Positions 45,975 to 56,694 of a DNA stretch of 64,000 nucleotides are shown in pieces. A model generated the notes under the pieces. It worked only from the letters and a program-made list of their open reading frames with translations, did no database searches and was not told the origin of the DNA. The stretch covers positions 474,397 through 538,396 of the forward strand of contig CANMCE010000002.1 in NCBI GenBank assembly GCA_947496235.1, read 5' to 3'. Position numbers and translations under genes: made by a program. How positions within the stretch are numbered: position 1 is the first letter of the stretch; every line of letters starts with the position of its first letter. Origin of the DNA: an uncultured Glaciecola sp. GTDB lineage: Bacteria > Pseudomonadota > Gammaproteobacteria > Enterobacterales > Alteromonadaceae.

Positions 45975-47594
45975 ATGAACGTGTTAGCAAAAATGAGTAT
46001 TGCTCAAAAGTTATTTCTCATACCAGCGTTTGGAATTATTGCATTCTTTATTTACGTGGGTATTACCTATTCAACCGCTAGTACTAATGTAGCATTACTT
46101 GAGCAAGCACAAAACGAGCAATTTCCCGCTTTGTTAGCATCAAGGGAAGCCCTTGTTGCAATGGAAAATGCCAAAACTGCTTTGGCTTCCGCGGTTACAA
46201 CAGGGGATGAAGAAGCCTTAAGTTTCGCCCAAACCCAAGCGAAAAAAGCGGATAGCGATTTAGCCTCCATTCTAAAACTTAACAGAGATTTAGCGCCACA
46301 AGTCGACAGTATTAGATCAAATTTCGAAATTTATTTCACCACTGCCTTCGACGTTAGTGAATCCATGATTAAAGGTACGGCCGACTTTTCAACCTTAGCT
46401 GAACGCTCTGAAGCAATGAACAACGCTTTTAACAAAGCAGATGCCGACTTGTCTGAATTTAGTGCAGAACAATTAAAAAAATTCGAATCAGCGATTGAAG
46501 AATCAAATGCTGCAGCTAGCCAATTGAGTACCATAGGGTTAATTTTAGGTCTCGTAGTAGCTGTAGTCCTAATAGCCGTAGCTATTCCAATTGTTAACAA
46601 CTTGAGAAGCAGTATTCAAAACGTGGTCAATTCACTTAAAGATATCGCCAAAGAAGATGGCGATCTTACTGTTCGTATTAGTACCAAAAATACCGATGAA
46701 ATTGGCGATCTCGTTTATTGGTTCAATCAGTTTGTGGAAAAACTACAAGGTGTTGTCACCGATATCGGCAATGCAAGTAAGCCACTTGCTGCTTTGGCAA
46801 ATAACCTAAATGACGTATCAAGTAATGCGCGACAAACCATAGTCGCCCAACAATTGTCAGCCAGTGATGCAAAAACCGCTGTGGATGACATGACTGCAAG
46901 CGTAGACGCTGTTGCTTTAAGCGCAAATGATGCAGCCTCTGCGGCAACCGAAGCTTCATCAGCCGCTTCTGAAGGTCAACGGGTAGTTAATCGCACAGTG
47001 ACCAGTATTCAAACTTTAGCTTCGCGGGTAGACGAAACGGCTGTAGTGATTAAAAAGTTAGAAGAAGATTCTAATAAAGTTGGCGTGATTTTAGATGTGA
47101 TTAAAGGTATTGCTGAACAAACTAACTTGTTAGCACTCAATGCTGCCATCGAGGCTGCTAGAGCTGGAGAACAAGGTAGAGGATTCGCTGTGGTAGCAGA
47201 TGAAGTTAGAACCTTGGCGTCAAGAACTCAACAATCGACGGAAGAAATCCAGTCTACTATCGAACAATTGCAATCGGCGGCACGTTCTGCGGTAACAGTA
47301 ATGGCGACAGGTACTGAGCAAGCGACGCATTCAGTAGATGAGGCTAATAAAGCTGGCACTAGTTTAAATGCAATTACAGAAACCATTGCTCGTATAACAG
47401 CAATGAATGATCAGATTGCCAGATCAACAGGTGAACAACAAACGGTGGCGAAATCTATCAGTCAAAACGTTGATGATATTAATGCTCGCACAGTGGATAC
47501 CGCAACTAGCTCGGAACAACTTACTTTGGTTAGCCAAGAACTTGAACAGTTGTCCGAAGATTTTAGTCAAATTATGCGTCAGTTTAAATATTAA
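45975..47594 (+). CDS. Methyl-accepting chemotaxis protein
   Basis: A 539-residue chemoreceptor. Membrane helices at about 12-31 and 185-208 flank a helical periplasmic domain of ~150 residues rich in Ala and Glu (four-helix-bundle type). A HAMP domain (~209-262, containing [12 protein letters not shown]) leads to the signalling hairpin with its tip [20 protein letters not shown] and [17 protein letters not shown] near 380-420. No C-terminal CheR-tether pentapeptide is seen. Ligand unknown. Followed by a tandem repeat array. Confidence 0.95.
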   Translation: MNVLAKMSIAQKLFLIPAFGIIAFFIYVGITYSTASTNVALLEQAQNEQFPALLASREALVAMENAKTALASAVTTGDEEALSFAQTQAKKADSDLASILKLNRDLAPQVDSIRSNFEIYFTTAFDVSESMIKGTADFSTLAERSEAMNNAFNKADADLSEFSAEQLKKFESAIEESNAAASQLSTIGLILGLVVAVVLIAVAIPIVNNLRSSIQNVVNSLKDIAKEDGDLTVRISTKNTDEIGDLVYWFNQFVEKLQGVVTDIGNASKPLAALANNLNDVSSNARQTIVAQQLSASDAKTAVDDMTASVDAVALSANDAASAATEASSAASEGQRVVNRTVTSIQTLASRVDETAVVIKKLEEDSNKVGVILDVIKGIAEQTNLLALNAAIEAARAGEQGRGFAVVADEVRTLASRTQQSTEEIQSTIEQLQSAARSAVTVMATGTEQATHSVDEANKAGTSLNAITETIARITAMNDQIARSTGEQQTVAKSISQNVDDINARTVDTATSSEQLTLVSQELEQLSEDFSQIMRQFKY

Positions 47595-47601
47595 GTTAGG
47601 T

Positions 47602-47715
47602 CCCCGCTTTCGCGGGGATGACGACAATAATAGTTCGGGATGACGACAATAATAGTTCGGGATGACGACAATAATAGTTCGGGATGACGACAATATTAAT
47701 GTGGCGATGACGACA
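47602..47715. repeat. Stem-loop plus five ~22-bp tandem repeats with GATGACGACA core
   Basis: Hairpin CCCCGC-TTTC-GCGGGG (47602-47617) is followed by GATGACGACA at 47617, 47639, 47661, 47683 and 47706 (periods 22, 22, 22, 23). Full units read GGGATGACGACAATAATAGT. It lies after the chemoreceptor stop and before the convergent large membrane protein. Same family as 23079-23164. Confidence 0.88.
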
Positions 47716-47739
47716 AATTTAAACCGGAGATAATCTAGC

Positions 47740-50700
47740 CTAGTCTGTCTCCGGTAGCGCTTCGCCTTTCACCAAATTAAGATTTTTCAGTACCAAGGGT
47801 ATTAATCCCAATGTGGCTGTAGCTATGCTAATAAAGGAAGTTAGCGAATCTCCACTTGAATAGTACAGCACTACAACAATTACAATAAATATTGTAAAAA
47901 TTGGAATGCGTAATATCGGCCATATGCCGGCAGAAGACTTATCCAACCAAGAAGCCACAGTGCGTTCCGATTCAGCAGACAAAATAAAGCGAGTAAAGCT
48001 TTCATTGATGATGTTCCATCCTTTGTCTCGATAAATATAACCTCGTCTAACTAAATGTTCTAGCACGCCAGCATTGCTTGGGTTTAGACTTGCGCCACTG
48101 GCCATTTGCCACAAGGCCAGCTTTTCGTTAATGGTACAAAGTTCCCACTGACGACGATAAATGGGCCCTGCTTGCACCAAAAAGAATTCAATTACTTGCT
48201 CTGGCATCCAATAATGCGCTAAGTCTTTTTCTTCTTTTTGCTGTTTGACTCTGTTGTGGTACTCATAAAATTTGTCTTTAACTTGGGCTAACGATTGCCA
48301 GCCTTTAGCCTCATATTCGACAACTTTTCTGATATCCACAGGATTCTTGAGACGATTTTTTTGCTGAGGTAACCAAGCATATTCCTTATCAAATTCTGAG
48401 AATAAACGTGTCCAGCCGGTGATTAAATCGATATTGGGCTCAATCTCTGGGTCAAATTTTCCAGAATACGCCTGTTGGTGCATTAGGCGGTATAATGGAG
48501 ATGTGTCAGCCACAATTACCAATTTAATTCGCTTATTAACGTGTAATGAGTTAAGCAGACTTAGCGCTTGGGAGGACAATTTAAGATCACCACTGACCTG
48601 TTCAAGTCCATAAATTGCGATGATCAGCACTTGCTCAGGTGCTGTTTTATCTAAGGCCACTTTAACTTCTTCTTCAAATAGATAGAGATCGTTAACCCGT
48701 TCTAAGCAATCATTAATATGATGAAGTTTGTTATTAAACAGCTGTAAATTTAGCTCATTGAAAATATTGCTTGCCAATTTGGTGGTTGCATTCAGCAATA
48801 AAACCCCTTGGCAATCCACAGTGCGAGAAAGTTTAAGCAAATAAGGATAACTCATACCCTTGCCTGCAAAGTTGTCACATGGTCTTACAACCCTGAAATG
48901 CTCTGGAATATGCTCTCCCATCATCCGTTTAACCACTAGGTGCTTTAACATTTGGAATAACAGCACAAAAAGCCCGATGAAACTCAGGATTACAAACCCC
49001 AAATTATTATTACTTGCGGCTAGCATTAACCCATCGGGCCGATATATCAATTTGGACTCTGATTTATCTGTACTCAACTCTTCGATTTTTGCTAAATAGC
49101 TTAATTGCGTACCGAAATCACTTTGAAATGCCATTTTCCTAAAAATGTGGTCTATTAGGTTGTCGGTATAGTTAGCTTCATTAGACGCATTTACAAATTG
49201 AATCCATTGAGTATCAGTTGGGGTTTCGTCGGCTATGAATTCTGATGGGAAGCTACTAAGAAAGATATCTTTGCTATTTTTCTTCTCAACCAAGGACATC
49301 AAGACGTCATTTTGTTCTTTCTTAGAGGATGCATCCATCAAGAAAATGTTAACAAACGACTTAATCTTGCTGTCTTTGGTTTCGATCTCTTGATTAATGT
49401 GCTGAATTTGCAAATCTGCTTGACGTTGCAACAAATACCCATTTGTGCTGTTGGAAATGATAACCCCAGGTACGCCACTTACCAGAAAAACTAAGGCAAC
49501 TAAAAAGTACACATAACCTCTGGTAAAGCGATATTCACCAACTTTATGTTTAGGGCGAATCAGACATTCACTAGGGGCAAGTGTTTGCGGCTGTTTAGCG
49601 CGGCGAATAACCAGAAAATAACAACCCGTAAGGATGATACAGCCAATTATAAAGGAAGCGTAATTGGTCATGATGTAATCTAAATGAATAGATTGAGAGA
49701 GGCCTAAGTGCAAAACAAACAAGACGAAAATAACACATAAAACACTTGTTTGCGGGTAAGTTAATCTGCTGTAAGGCCGCAAATCAACCTTCATTCGTCT
49801 ATGTAAAAATGCAACGACACCTAAACAAAGGGTCGCCCATACAAGCAAACGAAGGCTTAATTCTGTAAAAATACCAATGGAAAACATGATAAATACGGAC
49901 ACACTAAGAATAAATAGTGCCCATTTTCGATATCGTAGTGCTTTAAGTTCTTGAAAAAATAAAACCTCAGTCCAAAATTTTTGTTGGGTAATGGCACGCA
50001 GCAAAGCAAAAGAAGGCAGAATAATGATCAACAAGGTGATAACGGCTAAAAATACCAATAGCATATTGTTGAGTGATAATTCGTAAGGGTTGTAAAAAAT
50101 TACCAAGCGCCAAGGTAGCGGATTTTTTAATGCTGGACCTTTTTCACCGGCGGAGCTAAGAGAGCCAATGGTGATAATATGATCATCACCTTTGTAAGCT
50201 AATTTCATCGTAATTGGATTTGTGGTTATCTCTGCATTTTTATTGGCAATTTGTAATTCGGGATTGTTAGCTGATTCAACAATAAAATTTTCAATTAAAC
50301 TGAGTTGTTCGTCACTGTGATATTGCACAACGCCGTTTTGGTCTATGACCGCAAACCCAAATCCTCGGGGTAAAATTTTATCTACCAGACTACGAATGCG
50401 AGTTCCCGCAATGATAAATTCATTTTTGTCGTCAAAAGGTAATGCAAACATTGAATTTTTGCGTCCATCTTCAATGTTGTTAATCCTTTGAAGATAAAAG
50501 GGTTGAACGTTTTTATCACTGTTTTTATGCTGCCAATAGTTTTTTGCTAAACCTGCTTGAACATACTTCCTATGATTTAAATCTAACTTACCAGTAATAA
50601 AAATGTTTTCAGACACGTAATAAGCAGGGTATTGATTGCTCATAAAGCCACTAGCATCCACTATTGCGATTTGTTCAATCACGCCTTTTTTCGCTGTGTT

Positions 50701-51936
50701 TTTATCCTTGTCTTTCAAGTCGAATACTAAGTCTTGGGTTTTCAGGAGATTCTGGTAATAGGAGTTATTTTCAGTTTCTGTGCTTGGCTGTATAACGCCC
50801 ATATTCTTGGCATTAGTTAAAATCGTCGAAATTATACTTTCGACTTCTTGATTGAATTCAGATTTGATATCGTTAAACAACTGTTTGGACTGGGTTATTT
50901 TTGCTGACTCAAGGTAACTAAAAAATAAGTGTTGATTAATAGCGATGCTTAAAATGCCAACAGCGAGAATTAAGCCTAAGGCTATTTGACTCTTATCACC
51001 TGTAGTAAAAGCATATCTGTTGCTAACAAATCTGAGTTTTAATAAAGGGGTTGATGCAATAATCAGTAAAAGTATCAGGATCAGCCACATGAGAGATTTG
51101 GGGGAAACTTCTAGTTTAGCCAAATTAATTAACTGACTTGGTACAACGCCAACTAAATATAACTGGTCGTCTCCTTTAAAAAAGTTGTCACCGGACACCG
51201 GCTTAATATACAAGCGAACATCAGTGTTATTAATCGACATGTCACGTATTTGACTTCCGGCTATAGGATTACCATCTATTTGGTTAATATGCTCTATTTG
51301 CTGGAATTGTGCTTCAAAAATGCTGGTATCTTTATGTAAAAAACGTTTTTGACCAATAATTACGCCTTCTTTATTGGCAATTAAAACTAGTGGAAACTTG
51401 GTCACATGATTGGTCAGCAGAGAGCCTGCATCAGAGATTAGATGCAAGGTTGAATGGGTAATAACAGGAGTATATTCAGATCCCAGTTTATACAACTGGC
51501 TATGAAACTCTAGATTTCGATCTAGTATGACGTCGAATTTATGAATTTCTCCCTTTTCTGCAAATGATTGATTATCTAATTCTTCTCCCTGATAGATAGT
51601 GAAAGGTGTGCGTTTTAATAAAGTTATATTTTCCAGTTCTGGTGATTGACGCATTTGACTAAGCCGAGTTTCAATCACCTTGTTACAGCGCTCAGAAGCT
51701 GCTGCAAAGCGACATTCAGAAGCACTTTGTAGGAATTTTGTAGTTGACTTAATCTTCTGAAATGATTCTTTTAAGGCTACTTCAACCCGTTCTAATTCAC
51801 GCAATTGCAAAGTATTAAAAGAGGATTCATTGTTTTTTATTTTTAAATAATAAATAAGCCCTGAAATACCCGAGCCAAGCAAAAGTACCAAAGTAAACAC
51901 AACAACTCTGTTGATATTTCGTTTAAGCGGTGTCAT
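47740..51936 (-). CDS. Giant multi-Cache membrane sensor with degenerate NTPase-like C-terminus
   Basis: 1398 residues and about 12 predicted membrane helices (near 11, 281, 316, 622, 672, 694, 730, 757, 808, 977, 1339, 1366). Extracytoplasmic region 1 is ~32-280. Region 2 (~345-620) carries double-Cache motifs (AIVDASGFMSNQYP, GFAVIDQNGVVQYHSDEQL). Region 3 is ~830-975. The cytoplasmic part (~1000-1335) resembles a worn P-loop/STAND module: VLLLNATTKLASN at the Walker A position without GxxxxGK, VLIIAIYGLEQ like Walker B, KLVIVADTSP like sensor 1, then a winged-helix-like WELCTINEKLALWQMASGAS segment ending SFTRFILS. No kinase, GGDEF or HAMP domain is seen. Output unknown. Confidence 0.75.
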   Translation of the reverse strand: MTPLKRNINRVVVFTLVLLLGSGISGLIYYLKIKNNESSFNTLQLRELERVEVALKESFQKIKSTTKFLQSASECRFAAASERCNKVIETRLSQMRQSPELENITLLKRTPFTIYQGEELDNQSFAEKGEIHKFDVILDRNLEFHSQLYKLGSEYTPVITHSTLHLISDAGSLLTNHVTKFPLVLIANKEGVIIGQKRFLHKDTSIFEAQFQQIEHINQIDGNPIAGSQIRDMSINNTDVRLYIKPVSGDNFFKGDDQLYLVGVVPSQLINLAKLEVSPKSLMWLILILLLIIASTPLLKLRFVSNRYAFTTGDKSQIALGLILAVGILSIAINQHLFFSYLESAKITQSKQLFNDIKSEFNQEVESIISTILTNAKNMGVIQPSTETENNSYYQNLLKTQDLVFDLKDKDKNTAKKGVIEQIAIVDASGFMSNQYPAYYVSENIFITGKLDLNHRKYVQAGLAKNYWQHKNSDKNVQPFYLQRINNIEDGRKNSMFALPFDDKNEFIIAGTRIRSLVDKILPRGFGFAVIDQNGVVQYHSDEQLSLIENFIVESANNPELQIANKNAEITTNPITMKLAYKGDDHIITIGSLSSAGEKGPALKNPLPWRLVIFYNPYELSLNNMLLVFLAVITLLIIILPSFALLRAITQQKFWTEVLFFQELKALRYRKWALFILSVSVFIMFSIGIFTELSLRLLVWATLCLGVVAFLHRRMKVDLRPYSRLTYPQTSVLCVIFVLFVLHLGLSQSIHLDYIMTNYASFIIGCIILTGCYFLVIRRAKQPQTLAPSECLIRPKHKVGEYRFTRGYVYFLVALVFLVSGVPGVIISNSTNGYLLQRQADLQIQHINQEIETKDSKIKSFVNIFLMDASSKKEQNDVLMSLVEKKNSKDIFLSSFPSEFIADETPTDTQWIQFVNASNEANYTDNLIDHIFRKMAFQSDFGTQLSYLAKIEELSTDKSESKLIYRPDGLMLAASNNNLGFVILSFIGLFVLLFQMLKHLVVKRMMGEHIPEHFRVVRPCDNFAGKGMSYPYLLKLSRTVDCQGVLLLNATTKLASNIFNELNLQLFNNKLHHINDCLERVNDLYLFEEEVKVALDKTAPEQVLIIAIYGLEQVSGDLKLSSQALSLLNSLHVNKRIKLVIVADTSPLYRLMHQQAYSGKFDPEIEPNIDLITGWTRLFSEFDKEYAWLPQQKNRLKNPVDIRKVVEYEAKGWQSLAQVKDKFYEYHNRVKQQKEEKDLAHYWMPEQVIEFFLVQAGPIYRRQWELCTINEKLALWQMASGASLNPSNAGVLEHLVRRGYIYRDKGWNIINESFTRFILSAESERTVASWLDKSSAGIWPILRIPIFTIFIVIVVVLYYSSGDSLTSFISIATATLGLIPLVLKNLNLVKGEALPETD

Positions 51937-52100
51937 CTAACATCCTGTTTAGTCGCCAGCCCGAAGTCATACAAAAACGAGTGTACTGGCAACTAACAAA
52001 CTTCCGCGAGTGAGTCGTTATGAAATGGGGATTTTATTAGCTTAAAAATTGCACAAAATTAACCAAATTACAACTTATTACACAAGCATTTTGTGGGGGT

Positions 52101-52511
52101 TTAGTAAATACGACCTCTTAGAGCCTTAATTTTGCCGGTGTGTTTTTTATTATCTACGCGCTTTTTCTTAGCCGATAGGCTGGGGCGAGTTGCTTTGCGT
52201 GGTTTTTTTTCTTTAGTAACCGACAAAATAAGCGCTTGTAAGCGCTGAAGTGCATCGTCCTTATTCTTTTCTTGGGTTCTAAAGCTTTGCGCCTTAATTA
52301 CTACAATGCCGTCTTTGTTTATTCTGGTATCGCTTAGTTCAAGCAGTCGTGCTTTGTAGATGTCGGGTAAACTTGATTGATTAATATCGAATCGCAGATG
52401 GATTGCTGTTGCGACTTTATTGACATTTTGTCCGCCTTTACCCATTGAGCGTATAGCATCAAATTCAATCTCATTTTCACTTATAGTCAAAGAAGGGGTA
52501 ATGGTAAGCAT
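52101..52511 (-). CDS. arfB: Alternative ribosome-rescue factor / peptidyl-tRNA hydrolase ArfB
   Basis: A 136-residue class I release-factor-like protein that frees stalled ribosomes. The GGQ motif is in MGKGGQNVNKVATAIHLRF near residue 25, and the C-terminal basic tail (RKATRPSLSAKKKRVDNKKH) inserts into the mRNA channel in relatives. ATG 52511 (MLTITPSLTI) is chosen; the longer frame runs back into the oxygenase gene, which ends 4 bp earlier. Confidence 0.94.
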   Translation of the reverse strand: MLTITPSLTISENEIEFDAIRSMGKGGQNVNKVATAIHLRFDINQSSLPDIYKARLLELSDTRINKDGIVVIKAQSFRTQEKNKDDALQRLQALILSVTKEKKPRKATRPSLSAKKKRVDNKKHTGKIKALRGRIY

Positions 52512-52515
52512 CTTA

Positions 52516-53220
52516 TTATTGACCCGCGGCAAATAAAGCATTTGCCGGATTGAACAATACCCAAGAGGTGAGAATATATTTATCATTAGACACAGGGATA
52601 TTTCCTCTATGTGTATGGGTAAAGCCACTTGGCGCAATCACCATAGTGCCGGCCTTAGGACGAATTTTCTTTTGTTGGTAAAAAAATTCAGTTTCGCCAC
52701 CTTCTTCAACGTCGTTTAAATAAAACATGAATAACAAGACTCTATGCAGAGCTTCCACACTTTTGGGTTGCGGATAGGTCTCAGAATGCCAATAAGGATA
52801 GCCGCCTTCGCCCGCAGTATATCGTTGGGCGTTGATTTCCCCCAATCTAAACACATATTTCATCAGGTGTTCTAGTTGAGGTTCGCCTAACTCAGCAAAA
52901 TTTTCATGGGTTAACTTTACCGGATTACCGGTTTTTGGGTCTTTCATGGTTAACCCTATTGGGGCGATAAGCGCGAAGTAATAGGATCTGAAATAGTCGA
53001 TTAAGCGTTCTGTAGTGGCTTTAAATACTTGTTGGCGAATAGGCTCAAATTCGGCATGGCGGTTTATAGACACATCCACCGAATTTTTCATGGTTTTATC
53101 GACGCCGCCGCCAGTTTTTCCAATACCAAGATTTTTACTGGATTCAAAAATATTAATAATTTGCTGGCACGTATCTGGGGTTATAGCGTTATCAACTACT
53201 TGTATAAAATCTTCTGACAT
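52516..53220 (-). CDS. 2OG-Fe(II) oxygenase (prolyl-4-hydroxylase-like)
   Basis: A 234-residue non-haem iron dioxygenase. Iron ligands: H-x-E in YPYWHSETYPQP near residue 142 (Glu replaces the common Asp) and a distal His in PSGFTHTHRGNIP near 207; the 2-oxoglutarate-binding basic residue is probably the Lys in SNDKYILTSW. VLLFMFYLNDVEEGGETEFF is characteristic of the P4Hc family. Substrate unknown. It lies between a thioesterase gene (10 bp) and arfB (4 bp), so it may be co-transcribed with uvrA. Confidence 0.87.
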   Translation of the reverse strand: MSEDFIQVVDNAITPDTCQQIINIFESSKNLGIGKTGGGVDKTMKNSVDVSINRHAEFEPIRQQVFKATTERLIDYFRSYYFALIAPIGLTMKDPKTGNPVKLTHENFAELGEPQLEHLMKYVFRLGEINAQRYTAGEGGYPYWHSETYPQPKSVEALHRVLLFMFYLNDVEEGGETEFFYQQKKIRPKAGTMVIAPSGFTHTHRGNIPVSNDKYILTSWVLFNPANALFAAGQ

Positions 53221-53230
53221 CCGTTGCTGA

Positions 53231-53635
53231 CTAATTTTCCGTTAGGTCAATATAGTGTGCCATTAATTGGGTGCGAATTTCATCATTAATTGGTACAGAT
53301 TTTTGCTGTTTGTAGTCAAAATGCACCAAAGTAGTTGTGCCTTTTGCTTTCAGACTGCCTTGCTGCCAAACTTCCTGATACACCTCAAAGGAGCTTTTGC
53401 CCAATCGACATATCCAAGTTTTTATTTCCACTGGACTACCCAAATAAATTTGCAGTAAAAAATCCACATGATAATTGGCTAAGATCAGAGGCCAGTTATC
53501 TAAGTCTAAATTTGGTGTGAAAGCTCTGAAAATGGGCATTCTAGCGGTTTCAAACCATCCCACTAAAACTGTATTGCTAACATGTTTCAATCCGTCGGTT
53601 TCGTAAAACCTAACGTCAAAGCTTTCACTTAACAT
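53231..53635 (-). CDS. Acyl-CoA thioesterase, 4HBT/FadM-like hotdog fold
   Basis: A 134-residue single hotdog-fold protein. The catalytic N-terminal Asp/Tyr pattern is seen in FDVRFYETDGLKHVSNTVLV, followed by GWFETARMPIFRAFTPNL. Relatives (YbgC, FadM) hydrolyse acyl-CoA. It starts 3 bp after uvrA and is followed by the oxygenase gene. Confidence 0.86.
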   Translation of the reverse strand: MLSESFDVRFYETDGLKHVSNTVLVGWFETARMPIFRAFTPNLDLDNWPLILANYHVDFLLQIYLGSPVEIKTWICRLGKSSFEVYQEVWQQGSLKAKGTTTLVHFDYKQQKSVPINDEIRTQLMAHYIDLTEN

Positions 53636-53638
53636 CGG

Positions 53639-56476
53639 TTATTCCTTGTGTTGTATTAACATAGGGGCAAGAAAACGAGCCGTGTGAGAGCCTTCAACTT
53701 TTGCCACCTCTTCCGGAGTTCCTTGTGCCACTATAGTACCACCACCAGAACCACCTTCTGGGCCTAGATCTACAATGTAATCCGCAGTCTTTATGACATC
53801 TAGGTTGTGTTCGATAACTACCACTGTATTTCCGTGGTCTCTTAGCCTGTGCAAAACAACCAAGAGTTGTTTAATGTCATGGAAGTGCAATCCGGTGGTT
53901 GGCTCATCCAAGATATATAAGGTTTGGCCGGTGTCTCGTTTAGACAGCTCTTTGGCTAATTTCACGCGCTGGGCTTCACCACCAGAGAGTGTTGTCGCGG
54001 CCTGACCGAGCTTAATGTAAGACAGACCTACGTCTATTAAGGTTTGCAGTTTTCTTGAAATTGCCGGTATCACATCAAAGAACTGACGGGCATCTTCCAC
54101 CGTCATTTCTAAAACTTCATGGATGTTCTTGTCTTTAAACCGTATTTCCAAGGTTTCTCTGTTGTAACGTTTGCCAGCACATACATCACAAGGTACATAA
54201 ACGTCTGGTAAAAAGTGCATTTCTACCTTAATTACACCATCACCCTGACATGCTTCGCATCGACCACCTTTTACGTTGAAACTAAATCGACCTGGTTTAT
54301 AGCCTCTAGAACGCGCTTCTTGGGTGCCTGAAAAGATTTCACGAATAGGAGTGAAAATGCCAGCATAAGTGGCTGGATTAGATCTGGGTGTACGACCAAT
54401 TGGACTTTGATCAATATCTACCACTTTATCTAATTTATCTAAGCCTTTCATCGCTTTATATGGTGCAGGCTCGTTGGTGGTGGCTCTGTTTAATTCAGTT
54501 TGCGCAATTTGATAAAACGTATCGTTTATAAGTGTTGATTTGCCTGAACCTGATACTCCAGTAACACAGGTCATCAAGCCAACCGGAACACGCAAATCAA
54601 CCGATTTGAGGTTATTCCCAGTGGCACCTGTTAACTCTAGCCAATGACATCCTTTTGTCGGTGTTCGCTTTTTCGGTACTTCAATCAATTCTTTTCCCGA
54701 CAGATATTTGCCTGTTAGGGAAGCTTCGGAATCCATTATGGCTTTTAAATCACCTTGAGCAATGATTTCACCACCATGAACACCAGCCCCTGGGCCAATA
54801 TCAACTATGTAATCAGCTTCTCGAATGGCGTCTTCATCATGTTCTACTACGATTACTGTGTTACCTAAGTCGCGCAAGTGGCGTAAGGTATTTAACAAAC
54901 GCTCATTGTCTCTTTGGTGCAAGCCAATACTCGGCTCGTCTAAAACATACATAACACCCACTAAACCCGCACCAATCTGACTTGCTAGACGAATTCTCTG
55001 TGCTTCTCCACCAGAGAGGGTGTCGGCACTGCGATCCATAGATAGATAATTTAAGCCTACATTGACCAAGAATTGTAACCGCTCAATAATTTCCTTCAGA
55101 ATTTTTTCCGCAATAGCCGCTTTTTGACCAGTTAAGGATAGATTTTCAAAAAATGCTAGTGAATCAGATATAGAACGAACAGTGACACTTGGTAAATTTA
55201 CATCTTCTATAAAGACGTGCCGAGCTTCTAACCGTAAACGTGAGCCTGAACAGCTTGAGCAGGGCTGTTGAGCTAAATATTTAGATAATTCTTCACGTAC
55301 TGTATTGGATTCAGTTTCTCTGAATCGCCTTTCCATATTTGGAATAATGCCTTCGAACGGATGTTTGCGTTCCATGATATCGCCGCGTTCGTTAATGTAG
55401 CGAAACTTGATGTCTTTACCGCGCGAGCCATTCAGAACAATATCTTTGTGTTCAGGATCCAGCTTTTGAAACGGGGTTTGTAAACTAAAACCAAAATGCT
55501 CAGCCACAGAAGATAGCATTTGATAATAATAATAACTTCTTTTATCCCATCCTCGAATTGCGCCGCCTGACAATGAAAGTTCATCATTGCTAACAACGCG
55601 TGCAGGATCAAAAAACTGTCTAGTGCCTAAACCATCACAGGTTTGGCAAGCACCTGCAGGGTTGTTAAAAGAGAATAATCTTGGTTCGAGTTCAGATATA
55701 CTGTAACCGCAGTGAGGACAAGCGAAGTTTGCAGAAAAAACAATTTCTTCTTTATCAGGCTCATCCATGTAGGCAACTTTTGCATTGCCCGCCGCTAAGT
55801 TTAGTGCAGTCTCGAAAGACTCCGCTAAGCGCAACTGTAAATCGTCACGCACTTTAAATCGATCTACCACTACTTCAATACTGTGTTTTTTGCGTAAATC
55901 CAATTCTGGTGGATCGGAAAGGTCACAGACTTCGCCATCGATACGAGCTCTAATGTAACCTTGCGCAGCAAGAGATTCGAGGGTTTTAACATGCTCACCT
56001 TTACGCTCTTGGACCACAGGTGCGAGCAGCATTAGTTTGGTCCCTTCTGGCATTGCTAGCACTTTATCGACCATTTGCGAGATGGTTTGTGCGTCTAGCG
56101 CTACATTATGATCAGGACATTTTGGCGTACCTACTCTTGCGAACAATAACCGAAGGTAATCATAAATTTCGGTAATGGTACCCACGGTAGACCTAGGGTT
56201 GTGACTGGTAGACTTTTGCTCGATTGAAATTGCTGGAGATAAGCCTTCTATATGATCTACGTCGGGCTTTTCCATCATAGATAAAAACTGACGCGCGTAA
56301 GCAGAAAGGCTTTCAACATATCGACGTTGTCCCTCGGCATATAAAGTATCGAAGGCGAGGGAAGACTTACCTGAACCTGATAGACCTGTAATGACCACTA
56401 ATTTATCACGAGGCAATTCAATGTTGATATTTTTGAGATTGTGGGTGCGGGCTCCGCGAACTTCTATCTTGTCCAT
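53639..56476 (-). CDS. uvrA: Excinuclease ABC subunit A
   Basis: A 945-residue nucleotide-excision-repair damage sensor. Two ABC modules: Walker [21 protein letters not shown] near residue 31 and [16 protein letters not shown] near 640; signatures [14 protein letters not shown] and [14 protein letters not shown]; zinc-finger cysteines in [16 protein letters not shown] and [18 protein letters not shown]. Full length. I see no CTGT-N8-ACAG LexA box in its upstream region, unlike E. coli uvrA. Confidence 0.98.
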   Translation of the reverse strand: MDKIEVRGARTHNLKNINIELPRDKLVVITGLSGSGKSSLAFDTLYAEGQRRYVESLSAYARQFLSMMEKPDVDHIEGLSPAISIEQKSTSHNPRSTVGTITEIYDYLRLLFARVGTPKCPDHNVALDAQTISQMVDKVLAMPEGTKLMLLAPVVQERKGEHVKTLESLAAQGYIRARIDGEVCDLSDPPELDLRKKHSIEVVVDRFKVRDDLQLRLAESFETALNLAAGNAKVAYMDEPDKEEIVFSANFACPHCGYSISELEPRLFSFNNPAGACQTCDGLGTRQFFDPARVVSNDELSLSGGAIRGWDKRSYYYYQMLSSVAEHFGFSLQTPFQKLDPEHKDIVLNGSRGKDIKFRYINERGDIMERKHPFEGIIPNMERRFRETESNTVREELSKYLAQQPCSSCSGSRLRLEARHVFIEDVNLPSVTVRSISDSLAFFENLSLTGQKAAIAEKILKEIIERLQFLVNVGLNYLSMDRSADTLSGGEAQRIRLASQIGAGLVGVMYVLDEPSIGLHQRDNERLLNTLRHLRDLGNTVIVVEHDEDAIREADYIVDIGPGAGVHGGEIIAQGDLKAIMDSEASLTGKYLSGKELIEVPKKRTPTKGCHWLELTGATGNNLKSVDLRVPVGLMTCVTGVSGSGKSTLINDTFYQIAQTELNRATTNEPAPYKAMKGLDKLDKVVDIDQSPIGRTPRSNPATYAGIFTPIREIFSGTQEARSRGYKPGRFSFNVKGGRCEACQGDGVIKVEMHFLPDVYVPCDVCAGKRYNRETLEIRFKDKNIHEVLEMTVEDARQFFDVIPAISRKLQTLIDVGLSYIKLGQAATTLSGGEAQRVKLAKELSKRDTGQTLYILDEPTTGLHFHDIKQLLVVLHRLRDHGNTVVVIEHNLDVIKTADYIVDLGPEGGSGGGTIVAQGTPEEVAKVEGSHTARFLAPMLIQHKE

Positions 56477-56694
56477 AAATCCTATGATCGACGAAAAACG
56501 GGTTAATCGGCTATTATGCCATAAATGAATCGGAAATGAGTATTTAGTTACGTCATTTCAAAGTAAGAGATCAGACTGATTAAAAATTCACCAAACACAA
56601 GGGCGGCTCAGCAAAATAAGTGTTTTTACTTATCAAAACCATCGAAAAACAGTACACTCTGAGCCCGTTTTAATCAGAGGTAATTCAGGCAGCA

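Noticed and set aside
47617..47715. Tandem 22-bp repeats as a CRISPR array
   Set aside because: Units are contiguous with no unique spacers and no cas genes are nearby; the same holds for 23090-23164.
56477..56694. SOS box between uvrA and the MFS gene
   Set aside because: Searched by eye for CTGT-N8-ACAG and close variants; none convincing.
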